Assembly (NCBI RefSeq): GCF_001426505.1
Contig: NZ_LMEV01000020.1
Coordinates: 343,910-407,909, forward strand
Source: Variovorax sp. Root473
GTDB lineage: Bacteria; Pseudomonadota; Gammaproteobacteria; Burkholderiales; Burkholderiaceae_C
DNA: 64,000 bases
Direction of reading: 5' to 3'
Made by a program: the position numbers and the translations under genes. Below, piece after piece: positions 25,639 through 34,153 of this stretch. Below the pieces are notes generated by a model that made no database searches, was not told the DNA's origin, and saw only the letters and a list, made by a program, of their open reading frames with translations. Position 1 is the first letter of the stretch, and each line of letters starts with the position of its first letter.

Positions 25639-26628
25639 ATGCGCTCCACCGCTGCCAGAACCGCCGTTGAAACCATCGCCGTCGTGGCCTTCGACGGCAT
25701 CAGCCCCTTCCACCTCTCCGTGCCCTGCATGGTGTTCGGCGAAGACCGCACCGACACCGGCGCGCCGAGGTTTCGCGTGCAGGTTTGCGCGCCCGAGCCC
25801 GGGCCGCTGGCCACCAACGCGGGCTTCACGCTCGGGGTGCCGCACGGCCTGGAGGCGATTCGCCGTGCGCAGATCGTGGTGGTGCCGTCCTGGCGCGACG
25901 ACGGCCGGCCCGCGCCGCCCGCGCTCATCCGTGCGCTGCAGGCGGCGCATCGCCGCGGCGCCACCGTGGTCGGCCTGTGCCTGGGCGCCTTCGTGCTGGC
26001 CGAGGCCGGCCTGCTCGACGGACGGCCCGCCACCACGCACTGGAACCTGGCCGCCGCCTTCGCCAGGCAGTACCCGCAGGTCGTGCTGCAGCCCGAGGTG
26101 CTGTACGTGGACGACGGCGATGTGCTCACCTCGGCGGGCACGGCCGCGGGTATCGACTGCTGCCTGCATCTGCTGCGCGTGCGCTACGGCGCCGACACCG
26201 CCAACCGCGCAGCGCGGCGCATGGTCGTCGCGCCGCACCGGCAGGGCGGTCAGGCGCAGTACATCCAGCAGCCCATGCCGGCGGCGGCCGAACGCGACCG
26301 GCTCACGCCCTTGCTCGAATGGCTGGGACGGCATCTGCAGACGCCGCACGAACTCGACGACCTCGCCCGGCGCGCGCTCATGAGCCGGCGCACCTTCACG
26401 CGGCGCTTTCGCGAATCGACGGGCACGACGGTCGGCCAGTGGCTGCAGAACCAGCGGCTGGCGCTGGCGCAGCGGTTGCTCGAAACGACCGACCGCTCGG
26501 TGGAGCGCGTGGCGGCCGACGCGGGCTTCGGCTCGGCGGTGCTGCTGCGCAAGCACTTCGCCACGGCGTTCAAGGTCTCACCGACGGTGTACCGCCGGCA
26601 GTTCTCGCAGGAGGCCGTGACGGCCTGA
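25639..26628 (+). CDS. GlxA-family AraC-type transcriptional regulator
   Basis: A 329-residue regulator. The N-terminal DJ-1/PfpI-like domain (about residues 10-195) has V-V-G-L-C-L-G-A-F with the conserved Cys and T-T-H-W, the pattern of GlxA-type regulators where the domain senses ligand rather than catalyses. The C-terminal AraC domain (about 225-325) carries S-R-R-T-F-T-R-R-F-R-E-S-T-G-T-T and a second helix-turn-helix ending K-V-S-P-T-V-Y-R-R-Q-F. It is divergent from the isochorismatase-like hydrolase. A -10-like GATAAG at 25625-25630 lies only eight bases before the ATG, hinting at a very short leader. Confidence 0.92.
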   Translation: MRSTAARTAVETIAVVAFDGISPFHLSVPCMVFGEDRTDTGAPRFRVQVCAPEPGPLATNAGFTLGVPHGLEAIRRAQIVVVPSWRDDGRPAPPALIRALQAAHRRGATVVGLCLGAFVLAEAGLLDGRPATTHWNLAAAFARQYPQVVLQPEVLYVDDGDVLTSAGTAAGIDCCLHLLRVRYGADTANRAARRMVVAPHRQGGQAQYIQQPMPAAAERDRLTPLLEWLGRHLQTPHELDDLARRALMSRRTFTRRFRESTGTTVGQWLQNQRLALAQRLLETTDRSVERVAADAGFGSAVLLRKHFATAFKVSPTVYRRQFSQEAVTA

Positions 26629-26638
26629 CCGGCGAGGC

Positions 26639-27859
26639 TCAGGCCGCGCCGCGAAAGCGCAGCGAGGCCTGCCGCACCACTTCCGCCAGCAGCCGTTCCT
26701 TGCCCTGCTTCTCGCGCAGCCAGCGCGCGTCGTTGCGGTTGGCCTCGACGCTGGTGCGCAGTTCGCCCAGCGCCTGCGTGGCGTTGAGCGCCTCGCTGTG
26801 CCACTCGAGCTGGGTCATGGTCATCAGGATGTGATCGCGCAGCGGCATGTGCTGGCCGCTGGCGGGGTCGACGTACACCGCGTCCAGGCCGAAGCGGCAG
26901 GCCTGGAAACGGTTGTAGGTATAGACGAGGTAGTCGTCCTCGCTCGGCTCGAACGGCTGCTCCTGCAGGAACCACGCGCCCAGCGATTGCACGTAGCCCG
27001 CGAGCGCGGCGGCGCGCTCGATGGTGAGCGGCGTGTCGAACACGCGGATCTCGATGGTGCCGAACTCCGGCTTGGGACGGATGTCCCAGTAGAAGTCCTT
27101 CATGCTGCGCACGACGCCGGTGCGGGTCATGCGCTCGAAGTAGGCCTCGAACTCCTTCCAGCTCGTGGTGAAGGGCGCGCGGCCCGACAGCGGAAAGGCG
27201 AACACCGAATTCAGGCGTGCCGAGTCGAACTGCGTGTCCTGCCCCTGCACGAACGGCGACGAGGCCGACAGCGCAATGAAGTGCGGGATGTAGCGCGACA
27301 TGCGGTGCAGCATGAGCAGCGCCGAATCGGCGTCGGGGCAGCCGATGTGCACGTGCTGGCCGAAGATGGTGAACTGCTTGCTCAGGTAGCCGTACAGCTC
27401 CGACAGCTCGCGAAAGCGCGGCTTGTCGTAGATGCGCCGTTCGTGCCACTGCTGGAACGCGTGCGTGCCACCGCCGACCACCGCGATGTTGAGCTTGTCG
27501 GCGTTCTTGATGAGCGCCTCGCGGATCGGCGACAGCTGCGTGATCACGTCCTGCGCCGAATGGCAGATGTCGGTCGAGATCTCGATCATGCTCGACGTCA
27601 TCTCGGGCACCACGCTGCCGGGCAGCGGCGTCTGCGCCATCAGGCGCAGCATGTCCTCGGCGTACGGCGCGAGATCGTAGTCGTGCGTGTTGACCAGTTG
27701 CAGCTCGAGCTCCACGCCGAGCGACAGCGCTTCCGACTTGTTGAAGGGCTCGAGCTTGACGGCGCGGCTCGCCGGATCGGCGGGCAGCGGCGCGGAGCGC
27801 ACATCGTCGCTGTCCGGATCGATCGGGAGGATGGAGGTGGGGTTGCTGTGGCTGCTCAT
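26639..27859 (-). CDS. Carboxylate-amine ligase, YbdK family (glutamate-cysteine ligase family 2)
   Basis: A 406-residue enzyme of the YbdK/GCS2 family. Typical are S-L-G-V-E-L-E-L-Q-L near residue 47, V-P-E-M-T-S-S-M-I-E near 85, the G-G-G-T-H-A-F segment, G-Q-H-V-H-I-G and D-I-R-P-K-P-E-F-G-T-I-E-I-R-V. The family joins a carboxylate to an amine with ATP; E. coli YbdK shows weak gamma-glutamylcysteine ligase activity. About 45 polar residues precede the domain. The start overlaps the stop of a CPA2 antiporter gene by ATGA, and the gene ends a three-gene leftward operon. Confidence 0.9.
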   Translation of the reverse strand: MSSHSNPTSILPIDPDSDDVRSAPLPADPASRAVKLEPFNKSEALSLGVELELQLVNTHDYDLAPYAEDMLRLMAQTPLPGSVVPEMTSSMIEISTDICHSAQDVITQLSPIREALIKNADKLNIAVVGGGTHAFQQWHERRIYDKPRFRELSELYGYLSKQFTIFGQHVHIGCPDADSALLMLHRMSRYIPHFIALSASSPFVQGQDTQFDSARLNSVFAFPLSGRAPFTTSWKEFEAYFERMTRTGVVRSMKDFYWDIRPKPEFGTIEIRVFDTPLTIERAAALAGYVQSLGAWFLQEQPFEPSEDDYLVYTYNRFQACRFGLDAVYVDPASGQHMPLRDHILMTMTQLEWHSEALNATQALGELRTSVEANRNDARWLREKQGKERLLAEVVRQASLRFRGAA

Positions 27860-29127
27860 CGCTGCGTGTCTTCCGTGGTGCTGAAGGCCTGCGGCGCCCA
27901 GGGGACCGAACTCTCGCCCACGGCGTGGATCGCCACGGTGGCCAGCACGGCGCCCATCACTTCCATCAGCAGGATCGAGGGCAGGGCGACCTGCGTGATC
28001 ATGGTGCCCAGGAGCGGCGAGGCCGATGCGAAATTGGAGGCGATCAGCAGGGCGATCGACGACAGCGGCGTCATCGCGCAGCCGACCCAGAAGGCCTGCT
28101 TCCAGCTGGCGCCGCTGCCCGGGTTGGCAATGGCCACGCCCGAGATCTTGGTGACCAGGCGCACGCCGATCACGGCCAGCACGACGCTGGCGACGGGCAG
28201 GGTCCAGTCGGCCTGCGCCGCCACCATCGACACCAGCACGAACATCAGCATGGTCAGCAGCGACGACGCGGTGCCGAGCTGGCGTTGCCAGGCCCAGGGC
28301 TTGGGGTTGAGCGTCTTGAGCAGCACGCCGCCGATGAGCGCCGCCAGCGGCGCCGAGCCGCCGATGTGGGCCGTGAGCGCCGCGCCCGCCGCGATGATCG
28401 CCAGCAGCAGGATCGACGTGTTTTCGCTGCTCGGGCTCATCACGCGCAGCGCCGAGCGCAGCGCCAGTGCCATGATCGCGCCGACCACGAACGACAGGCC
28501 GAGCACCACCGCCACCGGGTAGAGCTTCTGCATCAGCGACTGCGGCGCGCGCTCGATCAGGCCGGCCTGCGCATAGCCCAGCGCGAGCGCGTAGAAGGTG
28601 TTGAGCGTGGCCAGTGTCATGGCGCGCTCGGTCACCGGGCCGGCGGCGCGGGTGTCCATGATCACGCGGCTGAGCACGGCGGGCGAGGCGACGATCGCCA
28701 TCAGCGCGATGGGGTTGGCCACCGGGTCGGGCAGGCCCAGGAGCATCAGGATCCAGTACACGCCGAAGTAGGTCAGTGTCGCTTCGAGCAGGCTCTGCAC
28801 CAGCACCATCGGGTTGTGGCGGAACCAGCGCAGCGGCAGTCGCCCGCCGGCCTCGAACAGCACCACAGCCGCGCCCAGTTCCAGCAGGTACAGGCTGATG
28901 CCGCGCAGCGGCCAGATCGCGCCCTCGAAGCCCGCAAAACCCACCACCGCGCCCACCACCGAATAGCCGACGACCTTCGGCATCCCCAGGTAGCGTTGCA
29001 CCAGGTGGCCGGAAGCGGCAGCGGCGGCCACCAGAAGAGCCCAGAGCACGGTGGGCAGGCCGGCCGAGGGGCGCACCCATTCGGACCAGAAGCCCTGGAG
29101 GTCGGTGATGAAGGCAGTCAGGTTCAT
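27856..29127 (-). CDS. CPA2-family cation:proton antiporter
   Basis: A 423-residue membrane protein with about 12 hydrophobic segments and no C-terminal TrkA-N or other regulatory domain. V-V-G-Y-S-V-V-G-A-V-V-G near residue 50, L-E-L-G-A-A-V-V-L-F-E-A-G-G near 85, and S-P-A-V-L-S-R-V-I-M-D near 160 fit the Na+/H+ or K+/H+ exchanger fold of the CPA2 group. It overlaps its upstream and downstream neighbours by ATGA. KefB/C members of this superfamily are gated by glutathione adducts, so coupling to a GCS2-type ligase is suggestive, though this protein has no Kef ligand domain. Confidence 0.85.
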   Translation of the reverse strand: MNLTAFITDLQGFWSEWVRPSAGLPTVLWALLVAAAAASGHLVQRYLGMPKVVGYSVVGAVVGFAGFEGAIWPLRGISLYLLELGAAVVLFEAGGRLPLRWFRHNPMVLVQSLLEATLTYFGVYWILMLLGLPDPVANPIALMAIVASPAVLSRVIMDTRAAGPVTERAMTLATLNTFYALALGYAQAGLIERAPQSLMQKLYPVAVVLGLSFVVGAIMALALRSALRVMSPSSENTSILLLAIIAAGAALTAHIGGSAPLAALIGGVLLKTLNPKPWAWQRQLGTASSLLTMLMFVLVSMVAAQADWTLPVASVVLAVIGVRLVTKISGVAIANPGSGASWKQAFWVGCAMTPLSSIALLIASNFASASPLLGTMITQVALPSILLMEVMGAVLATVAIHAVGESSVPWAPQAFSTTEDTQR

Positions 29128-31097
29128 GTAGGCAGGAAGAAGCTCACCGGCCGGCGGCGCCAGCGGGCCCAGATCGCGCTGCGGATGCGGGCGCGGTCAT
29201 CGAGGCTCACGCTGTGCGCGCGCAGCGCCAGCCGGAAAGCGAAATAGAAACTCACGCTCACATTGAGCGCGCCGATCACCGGGATTGCCGCAACCGCCCA
29301 CCACAGGGCCGGCTGGTGCAGCGCCGGCAACCCGATGGATGCCGCCGCGGCCGCGATCTGGCCGGCCGACAGGGTGACATGGCGCACATCCAGCCCGAGC
29401 CCGAAGAAGCCCGCGAACGCAGGCAGCAGTCCGAGCATGAGTCCCAGCGAGATGTTGGAGGCGAAGCCTGAGATGTGTGTGCGCATGAAGGCGGCCCAGC
29501 GACGGGCCCGTGCGGCACCGAGAAAGGCGCCGATGCGAGGGTTGTAACGCATGGCGGAGTCCAGGCGATGCAGGACAAAGGCGTTTTCTGTCCATCCGGC
29601 GATGATGCTGGACGAAAACAGCAGGATGCCGGTGAATGCCGCAAAAAGAACGGTCGGTCCCAGCAGCGACAGCCCGTGCAGCGTGGCCGCGGCATGGGCC
29701 GCGTCGAGCAACGGCCGGCCCAGCGCGGCCTGGCAGCCCCACACCAGCAGGCCCACTGCCGGCACCACCAGCAGCACGTTGCCCAGCACGGCCGCCACCT
29801 GCGAACGCACGAGGTTGGCCACCTCGTCGACGAACTGGTCCACCGCTCCGTCCGACTTGATGTCGCGCAGCCGCGCCGCCATGGCGGGCGCGGTCATGGC
29901 GGGCTGCTTGGTGGCCAGCGTGAGGTGCAGCAGCTGGATCGCGACGAAGCTGGCCGCATACATGAGGCCCGAGGCCAGCCCGCTCCAGAAGGCCGACAGC
30001 GCCAGCGCGTAGATGCCGAACTTGGCCAGCACCGTCAGCGCGGTGAAGGCGCCGCCGCCGGCGGCTTTCTTCACCATCTGCAGGTAGCTGCGGCGGTCGC
30101 GGGTGATGTAGTGCTCGCCCGTCTCGGCGCTGCGCTCGGTCACCTTGGCCGCGAGCATCGACGAGTTGGAGGCGATCAGCGCGCGGATGCTGTTGCGCTC
30201 GCCGCCCGCCAGCACCAGCTTGCCGACCAGCCGCGCCATGCTGGGCCCCGGCACGGGCGAGATCAGGCAGTCGAGCAGTTCGCGGATGCGCAGCACGCGC
30301 TCGCGCAACTGGCGCAGCCGGAACACCAGGCCGACCGAAATGCCGTTGTCTTCCAGGTGCGCGTAGACCGACGAGGCGCTGGAGCGACAGGCGTCGAGCC
30401 GGTCGCGAAAGGCAACGAAGGCGGCCTGCAGCGCGTCTTCATTGTGCGGCCGGGCGAACATCTGCTCGCGCAGCGCGTCGAGGTCGGACATCAGCGCATG
30501 AAAAGGGCGCGCCTCGCCCGCTTCGGGGCTGATGCGCAGCCGCAGCTCGGGCGAGAAACCCGTCGCCACCACCTGGCTGCAGCAGTAGGTGACCGCGTCC
30601 ATCACCGTGTGGCGCCAGCGCGGCGAACCGTCGTGCGCAGGCGCGGCGTCGGACAGCAGCGCGCCGATGCGCGCGAGCTGGGTGTCGTCGAGCAGCGCGA
30701 TCCAGCCCGCGTCGAACACGCCGGGCAGCACCAGCCGGAACAGGTCCGAGGCGTCGGTGGTCTCGGGCGTGCCGGGCAGGATCTTGCGGCGCATGCGCTC
30801 GCCGAATTCACTCAGGAAAGCGGTGCGCGGCGCAAAGCCGTAGTCGGCCAGCAGCGCCGTGAGGTCGACCGCCTGCGTGAACGCGCGCCACCAGGCGCGC
30901 AGCCGTTCGCACAGCTCGGGCCGCGTCTCGACGGCGTCCAGCAGCAGTTGCACCCGGCCGATGGCCGCCTGCGGCGACGCACGGTCGCCGCGCAGCCAGT
31001 CGAACAGGTGGATGAGCCAGATGTGGCGCTGCGCCACATCGGCCGTGGGGTCGAGGCCGGCAAGCAGCCCCTGCAAGTCGCGCGATGCGGCAGCCAT
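29124..31097 (-). CDS. COG4389 'site-specific recombinase' family membrane protein
   Basis: A 657-residue protein of the family usually labelled site-specific recombinase (COG4389/PF10136). What is seen argues against that label. The first half is soluble and helical. From about residue 355 on there are roughly six strongly hydrophobic segments, for example in F-G-I-Y-A-L-A-L-S-A-F-W, V-L-L-V-V-P-A-V-G-L-L-V-W and L-G-L-M-L-G-L-L-P-A-F. I find no serine- or tyrosine-recombinase catalytic pattern. The true role is unknown; it looks like an inner-membrane protein with a cytoplasmic head. It leads the operon with the antiporter and YbdK, all joined by ATGA overlaps. Confidence 0.82.
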   Translation of the reverse strand: MAAASRDLQGLLAGLDPTADVAQRHIWLIHLFDWLRGDRASPQAAIGRVQLLLDAVETRPELCERLRAWWRAFTQAVDLTALLADYGFAPRTAFLSEFGERMRRKILPGTPETTDASDLFRLVLPGVFDAGWIALLDDTQLARIGALLSDAAPAHDGSPRWRHTVMDAVTYCCSQVVATGFSPELRLRISPEAGEARPFHALMSDLDALREQMFARPHNEDALQAAFVAFRDRLDACRSSASSVYAHLEDNGISVGLVFRLRQLRERVLRIRELLDCLISPVPGPSMARLVGKLVLAGGERNSIRALIASNSSMLAAKVTERSAETGEHYITRDRRSYLQMVKKAAGGGAFTALTVLAKFGIYALALSAFWSGLASGLMYAASFVAIQLLHLTLATKQPAMTAPAMAARLRDIKSDGAVDQFVDEVANLVRSQVAAVLGNVLLVVPAVGLLVWGCQAALGRPLLDAAHAAATLHGLSLLGPTVLFAAFTGILLFSSSIIAGWTENAFVLHRLDSAMRYNPRIGAFLGAARARRWAAFMRTHISGFASNISLGLMLGLLPAFAGFFGLGLDVRHVTLSAGQIAAAAASIGLPALHQPALWWAVAAIPVIGALNVSVSFYFAFRLALRAHSVSLDDRARIRSAIWARWRRRPVSFFLPT

Positions 31098-31162
31098 GAA
31101 GAATTCGTAACGGATCCGTGCGGGGAACACCGCGGAACCGGCTCAGCCGGGCCGCTGGTGTT

Positions 31163-31215
31163 GCCCCCGGCGAGGGGGAAGGAGAAGCGACACGAAGTGC
31201 GCGAAGCCTGGGGGA
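31163..31215. repeat. Dispersed intergenic repeat, copy B
   Basis: GCCCCCGG, AGGGGG, GAAG-GCGC and AGCCTGGGGG in the same order as copy A (2193-2238). It sits between the start of the COG4389 gene and the stop of apaG, both leftward. The middle differs from copy A by a few inserted bases (GAAGCGACAC). Confidence 0.55.
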
Positions 31216-31219
31216 GTGC

Positions 31220-31615
31220 CTAGTGAAGCACGCGCGAGACGGGCGTGCCGCCGATGTCGGCTTCGAGCACGAACATCGGAACCGGCACGTCGAAGCGCTC
31301 GCCTTCCTCGGTCACCACGAAGAAGCTGCCGTGCATCGTGCCGCTGGGCGCCTGCAGGCGGCAGCCGCTCGTGTAGCGGAACGATTCGCCGGGCGCCAGC
31401 AGCGGCTGCTGGCCGATCACACCGAGGCCCTTGACCTCCTGCGGGTGGCCCGAAGCGTCGTTGATGAGCCAGTGGCGCGCGATCAATTGCGCGCCCACCG
31501 TGCCCACGTTGGTGATGGTGATCGTGTAGGAGAAGGTGTAGACGTTGTCCTTGGGCGAGGACTGGTCGGCCAGGTATCGCGGTTCGACCTGTACGCTGAA
31601 GGGACTGTGTGACAT
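31220..31615 (-). CDS. apaG: ApaG (DUF525) protein
   Basis: A 131-residue ApaG. The protein is a single fibronectin-like beta domain with V-E-P-R-Y-L near residue 10, Y-T-I-T-I-T-N-V-G near 35, A-R-H-W-L-I-N-D-A near 55, the G-V-I-G-Q-Q-P segment and M-H-G-S-F-F near 105, all hallmarks of the family. ApaG is linked to magnesium and cobalt resistance and to stress in enterobacteria, but its biochemical role is not settled. ATG 31615 is preferred; an ATG nine bases upstream is possible. It is divergent from rpe across 60 bases. Confidence 0.95.
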   Translation of the reverse strand: MSHSPFSVQVEPRYLADQSSPKDNVYTFSYTITITNVGTVGAQLIARHWLINDASGHPQEVKGLGVIGQQPLLAPGESFRYTSGCRLQAPSGTMHGSFFVVTEEGERFDVPVPMFVLEADIGGTPVSRVLH

Positions 31616-31675
31616 GGGGCGCATGGTAACGGAGGCCTTTCCTCGGACTTGCGGCGGCTGCGAGAATCCGGGGTT

Positions 31676-32371
31676 ATGAGCAGCACCCCGTTCCGCATTG
31701 CGCCCTCCATTCTTTCCGCCGACTTCGCGCACCTCGGCCAGGAACTGACCGACGTGATCGCGGCCGGCGCCGACTGGATCCACTTCGACGTGATGGACAA
31801 CCATTACGTGCCGAACCTGACCTTCGGCCCCATGATCTGCCAGGCCCTCAAGCCCTACGCCAAGACTGCCGACGGCACGCCCGTGCCGATCGACGTGCAC
31901 CTCATGGTCCAGCCCGTCGACGCACTGGCCGCGTCTTTTGCGCAAGCGGGTGCTGACTACATCAGCTTCCACCCCGACGCATCGCCCCACACGCACCGCA
32001 GCATCCAGGCCATCCGGGCCGCGGGCTGCAAGCCCGGGCTGGTGTTCAACCCGGGGCTGGGCCTGGAGGCGCTGGACTGGGCCATCGACGACATCGACCT
32101 CATCCTCATCATGAGCGTCAACCCCGGCTTCGGCGGCCAGAGCTTCATCGACTCGGCGCTGCGCAAGATCGAGCAGGCCCGCAAGCGCATCACGCAAAGC
32201 GGGCGCGACATCCGCCTCGAAGTCGACGGCGGCATCAAGGCCGACAACATCGCGCGCGTGGCCTCGGCCGGCGCCGACACCTTCGTGGCGGGCAGCGCCA
32301 TCTTCAACGCCAAGGACTACGGCGCGGTGATCGGCGACATGCGCCAGCAGCTGGCCACGGTCAAGGCCTGA
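31676..32371 (+). CDS. rpe: Ribulose-phosphate 3-epimerase
   Basis: A 231-residue TIM-barrel enzyme. A-P-S-I-L-S-A-D-F near residue 9, H-F-D-V-M-D-N-H-Y-V-P-N near 36, D-V-H-L-M-V near 72, M-S-V-N-P-G-F-G-G-Q-S-F near 145 and E-V-D-G-G-I near 180 carry the metal-binding His and Asp residues and the phosphate site. It interconverts ribulose 5-phosphate and xylulose 5-phosphate in the pentose phosphate pathway and, where present, the Calvin cycle; no Calvin genes are in view. A GAGAAT -10-like box lies eight bases before the ATG. Its last 11 bases overlap the convergent small gene. Confidence 0.97.
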   Translation: MSSTPFRIAPSILSADFAHLGQELTDVIAAGADWIHFDVMDNHYVPNLTFGPMICQALKPYAKTADGTPVPIDVHLMVQPVDALAASFAQAGADYISFHPDASPHTHRSIQAIRAAGCKPGLVFNPGLGLEALDWAIDDIDLILIMSVNPGFGGQSFIDSALRKIEQARKRITQSGRDIRLEVDGGIKADNIARVASAGADTFVAGSAIFNAKDYGAVIGDMRQQLATVKA

Positions 32372-32615
32372 CCTTGCCGTCGGGCGTGCGCTCGGGCGTC
32401 AGCCCGCGGTCGGTGTCGACCACGCCGCGTTCCACGTCCTCGTAGCCACGCCGTCCCTTCTCGGGCGGCTGGCCGTCCCGCATCGCCTGGCTGTCCGACG
32501 ACTGGTCGCGCTCGTGCGGCAGGCGCGGCGCCGATTCACCGTCCTTTTCGACGCGCGTGTCGCCACCGGCGGTGTCCTTGTCTGCGTCCTTCGTGTCGTT
32601 GCGCGGCTGGGCCAT
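32361..32615 (-). CDS. Small charged, probably disordered protein
   Basis: An 84-residue hypothetical protein with almost no hydrophobic core: Asp, Glu, Lys, Arg, Gly and Pro dominate. A good ribosome site (AAGGAG) lies seven bases before ATG 32615, which supports real translation. It overlaps the rpe tail by 11 bases on the opposite strand and is divergent from the AstE-like gene. It resembles small stress-type or chaperone-like disordered proteins in composition, but I recognise no family. Confidence 0.65.
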   Translation of the reverse strand: MAQPRNDTKDADKDTAGGDTRVEKDGESAPRLPHERDQSSDSQAMRDGQPPEKGRRGYEDVERGVVDTDRGLTPERTPDGKVRP

Positions 32616-32776
32616 CGTCTGCTCCTTCAATGTTCGGGTCTGGCGCCAGCTTGCGCGGTGCCCCGCGAGAGGGCGGTAGGACAGGCGGGGGCGCGGCTGT
32701 AGGTTCGCGCTGCGCGCCCGCCGCATCCGGCGCCTTGCCTTTTGCGCGGTCGAAGTCGCCTCCGCATAATCGCCCG

Positions 32777-33769
32777 ATGTCCACCGCCCTTTTCGACGAC
32801 GCCGCGACCGCCACCGACAGCCTGCGCCTGCACACGTTCGCGTCGCTGAACCCGGGCCCGCGCCTGCTCGTGATCGGTGGCGTTCATGGCGACGAGACCT
32901 GCGGCACCGAGGGCATCGCGCGCGTGCTGGCCGAATTCGACAGCGGCGCGCTGCGCCTGCTGCGCGGCGAACTCACGCTCGTGCCCGTGGCCAACCCGCT
33001 CGCGCGGCGCCGCCTGCAGCGCGAGGGCCAGCGCAACCTCAACCGCCTGTTCCGTCCGAGCGACCTGCCCGCCGACTACGAAGCCCGCATCACCAACCGG
33101 CTGGCGCCCGTGATCGCACGCCACGACGCGCTGCTCGACCTGCATTCCTTCCAGAGCGAGGGCGAGGCCTTCGCCATGATCGGCCCGCGCGACAACAACG
33201 GCCCGCTCGAACCCTTTGCGCGCGCGCAGGAAGAAGGCCGGCTCGCGCTGCACATCGGTACGCCCATCGTCGTCGAGGGCTGGCTCGACATCTACGCCGC
33301 CGGCCTCGCGCAGCGCGGCGCCACGGTCGACGAGGCCGCCATCGACTTCGGCCGTGGCACCAACGAATACATCCGCAGCTGCGGCGGCTACGGCGTCACG
33401 CTCGAATGCGGCCAGCACCAGGATCCGCAGGCGCCCGAGGTGGCGTGGGCCGCCATCCGCCGCACGCTCGCGCTGCTGGGCATGGCGGCGTTGCCGCCGG
33501 GCCTGTCGGGCGCGCCTGCGCAACCGCCCCGGTTGCTGCGCCTGGCGAGCGTGACCGACCGCCTGCACGAAGACGACAGCTTCGTGCGCGACTGGGCCAC
33601 CTTCGACGCCGTGCGGCGCGGCGAGCCCATCGGCATGCGGCACGACGGCACGCGGGTCAGCGCGCCTGACGACGGCTTCATCGTGTTCCCGAATGCCATG
33701 GCGCTGCCCGGCGCCGAGTGGTTCTACTTCGCGCGGCCCAGCGACCGCGTGCTCGACCCCGGCCTCTGA
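32777..33769 (+). CDS. Succinylglutamate desuccinylase/aspartoacylase-family metallohydrolase
   Basis: A 330-residue M14-type zinc hydrolase of the AstE/ASPA group. The metal site H-G-D-E (His37, Glu40) is followed by L-D-L-H-S-F with His123. V-P-V-A-N-P-L-A-R-R-R-L and R-N-L-N-R-L-F are the substrate-carboxylate segments typical of the family, and E-C-G-Q-H near residue 215 fits the catalytic Glu region. Family enzymes deacylate N-succinyl- or N-acetyl-amino acids, but no astABCD partner genes are nearby, so the substrate is open. A CATAAT box (32765-32770) lies just six bases before the ATG. Confidence 0.88.
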   Translation: MSTALFDDAATATDSLRLHTFASLNPGPRLLVIGGVHGDETCGTEGIARVLAEFDSGALRLLRGELTLVPVANPLARRRLQREGQRNLNRLFRPSDLPADYEARITNRLAPVIARHDALLDLHSFQSEGEAFAMIGPRDNNGPLEPFARAQEEGRLALHIGTPIVVEGWLDIYAAGLAQRGATVDEAAIDFGRGTNEYIRSCGGYGVTLECGQHQDPQAPEVAWAAIRRTLALLGMAALPPGLSGAPAQPPRLLRLASVTDRLHEDDSFVRDWATFDAVRRGEPIGMRHDGTRVSAPDDGFIVFPNAMALPGAEWFYFARPSDRVLDPGL

Positions 33770-33800
33770 AGCCTCGGCGCTGTCGGCGCCCTCCTACCGG

Positions 33801-33840
33801 GGGCGCCCACCTTCTCCCACAGACGGGGAGGGGCGCCCAC
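33801..33840. repeat. Short GC-rich direct repeat and hairpin after the AstE-like gene
   Basis: GGGCGCCCAC occurs at 33801-33810 and again at 33831-33840. Between them CTCCC and GGGAG arms can pair. The 191-base spacer 33770-33960 holds this structure and otherwise only the leader of the small membrane protein gene. It may act as a transcript end for the AstE-like gene, but there is no T-run. Confidence 0.4.
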
Positions 33841-33960
33841 TACGGGTGCGCGGCCGCGCCGAACCTAAGCTCAGCCCTTGCCGACCGACCGGGGCGCTGT
33901 CCCGTGGCGTCGGGCGCACCGAGCCGATCGACCCGATCACTTTCTCCGAGGGAACATATC

Positions 33961-34137
33961 ATGGAATTCTCGACACTGTTCGACACGCTCATGGGCACGT
34001 GGGGCGATGAAATCCTGGTCTGGGCCGTCGCGGCCGTGACCGGCTGCATCGGCCTCATCGCCGTGGTGAATGTCCTGGACATCTTCATCGGCAGCAGCGG
34101 CGGCAGCGCCAGCGGCAACAGCAACGAAGTCAGCTGA
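33961..34137 (+). CDS. Small single-pass membrane protein upstream of katE
   Basis: A 58-residue protein. The first 16 residues are polar and acidic, followed by one hydrophobic segment (about 18-44, with W-A-V-A-A-V-T-G-C-I-G-L-I-A-V-V) and a short Gly/Ser/Asn tail. A ribosome site (GAGGGAA) precedes the ATG. It ends 16 bases before the catalase start on the same strand, so they are probably cotranscribed. No known family recognised. A role with the catalase, such as membrane placement or assembly, is only a guess. Confidence 0.7.
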   Translation: MEFSTLFDTLMGTWGDEILVWAVAAVTGCIGLIAVVNVLDIFIGSSGGSASGNSNEVS

Positions 34138-34153
34138 GAGAGGGCGACACGAC

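Noticed and set aside
29124..31097. A mobile-element call based on the recombinase family name
   Set aside because: No catalytic motif, no att-like repeats and no mobile neighbours. The gene is part of a stable-looking operon.
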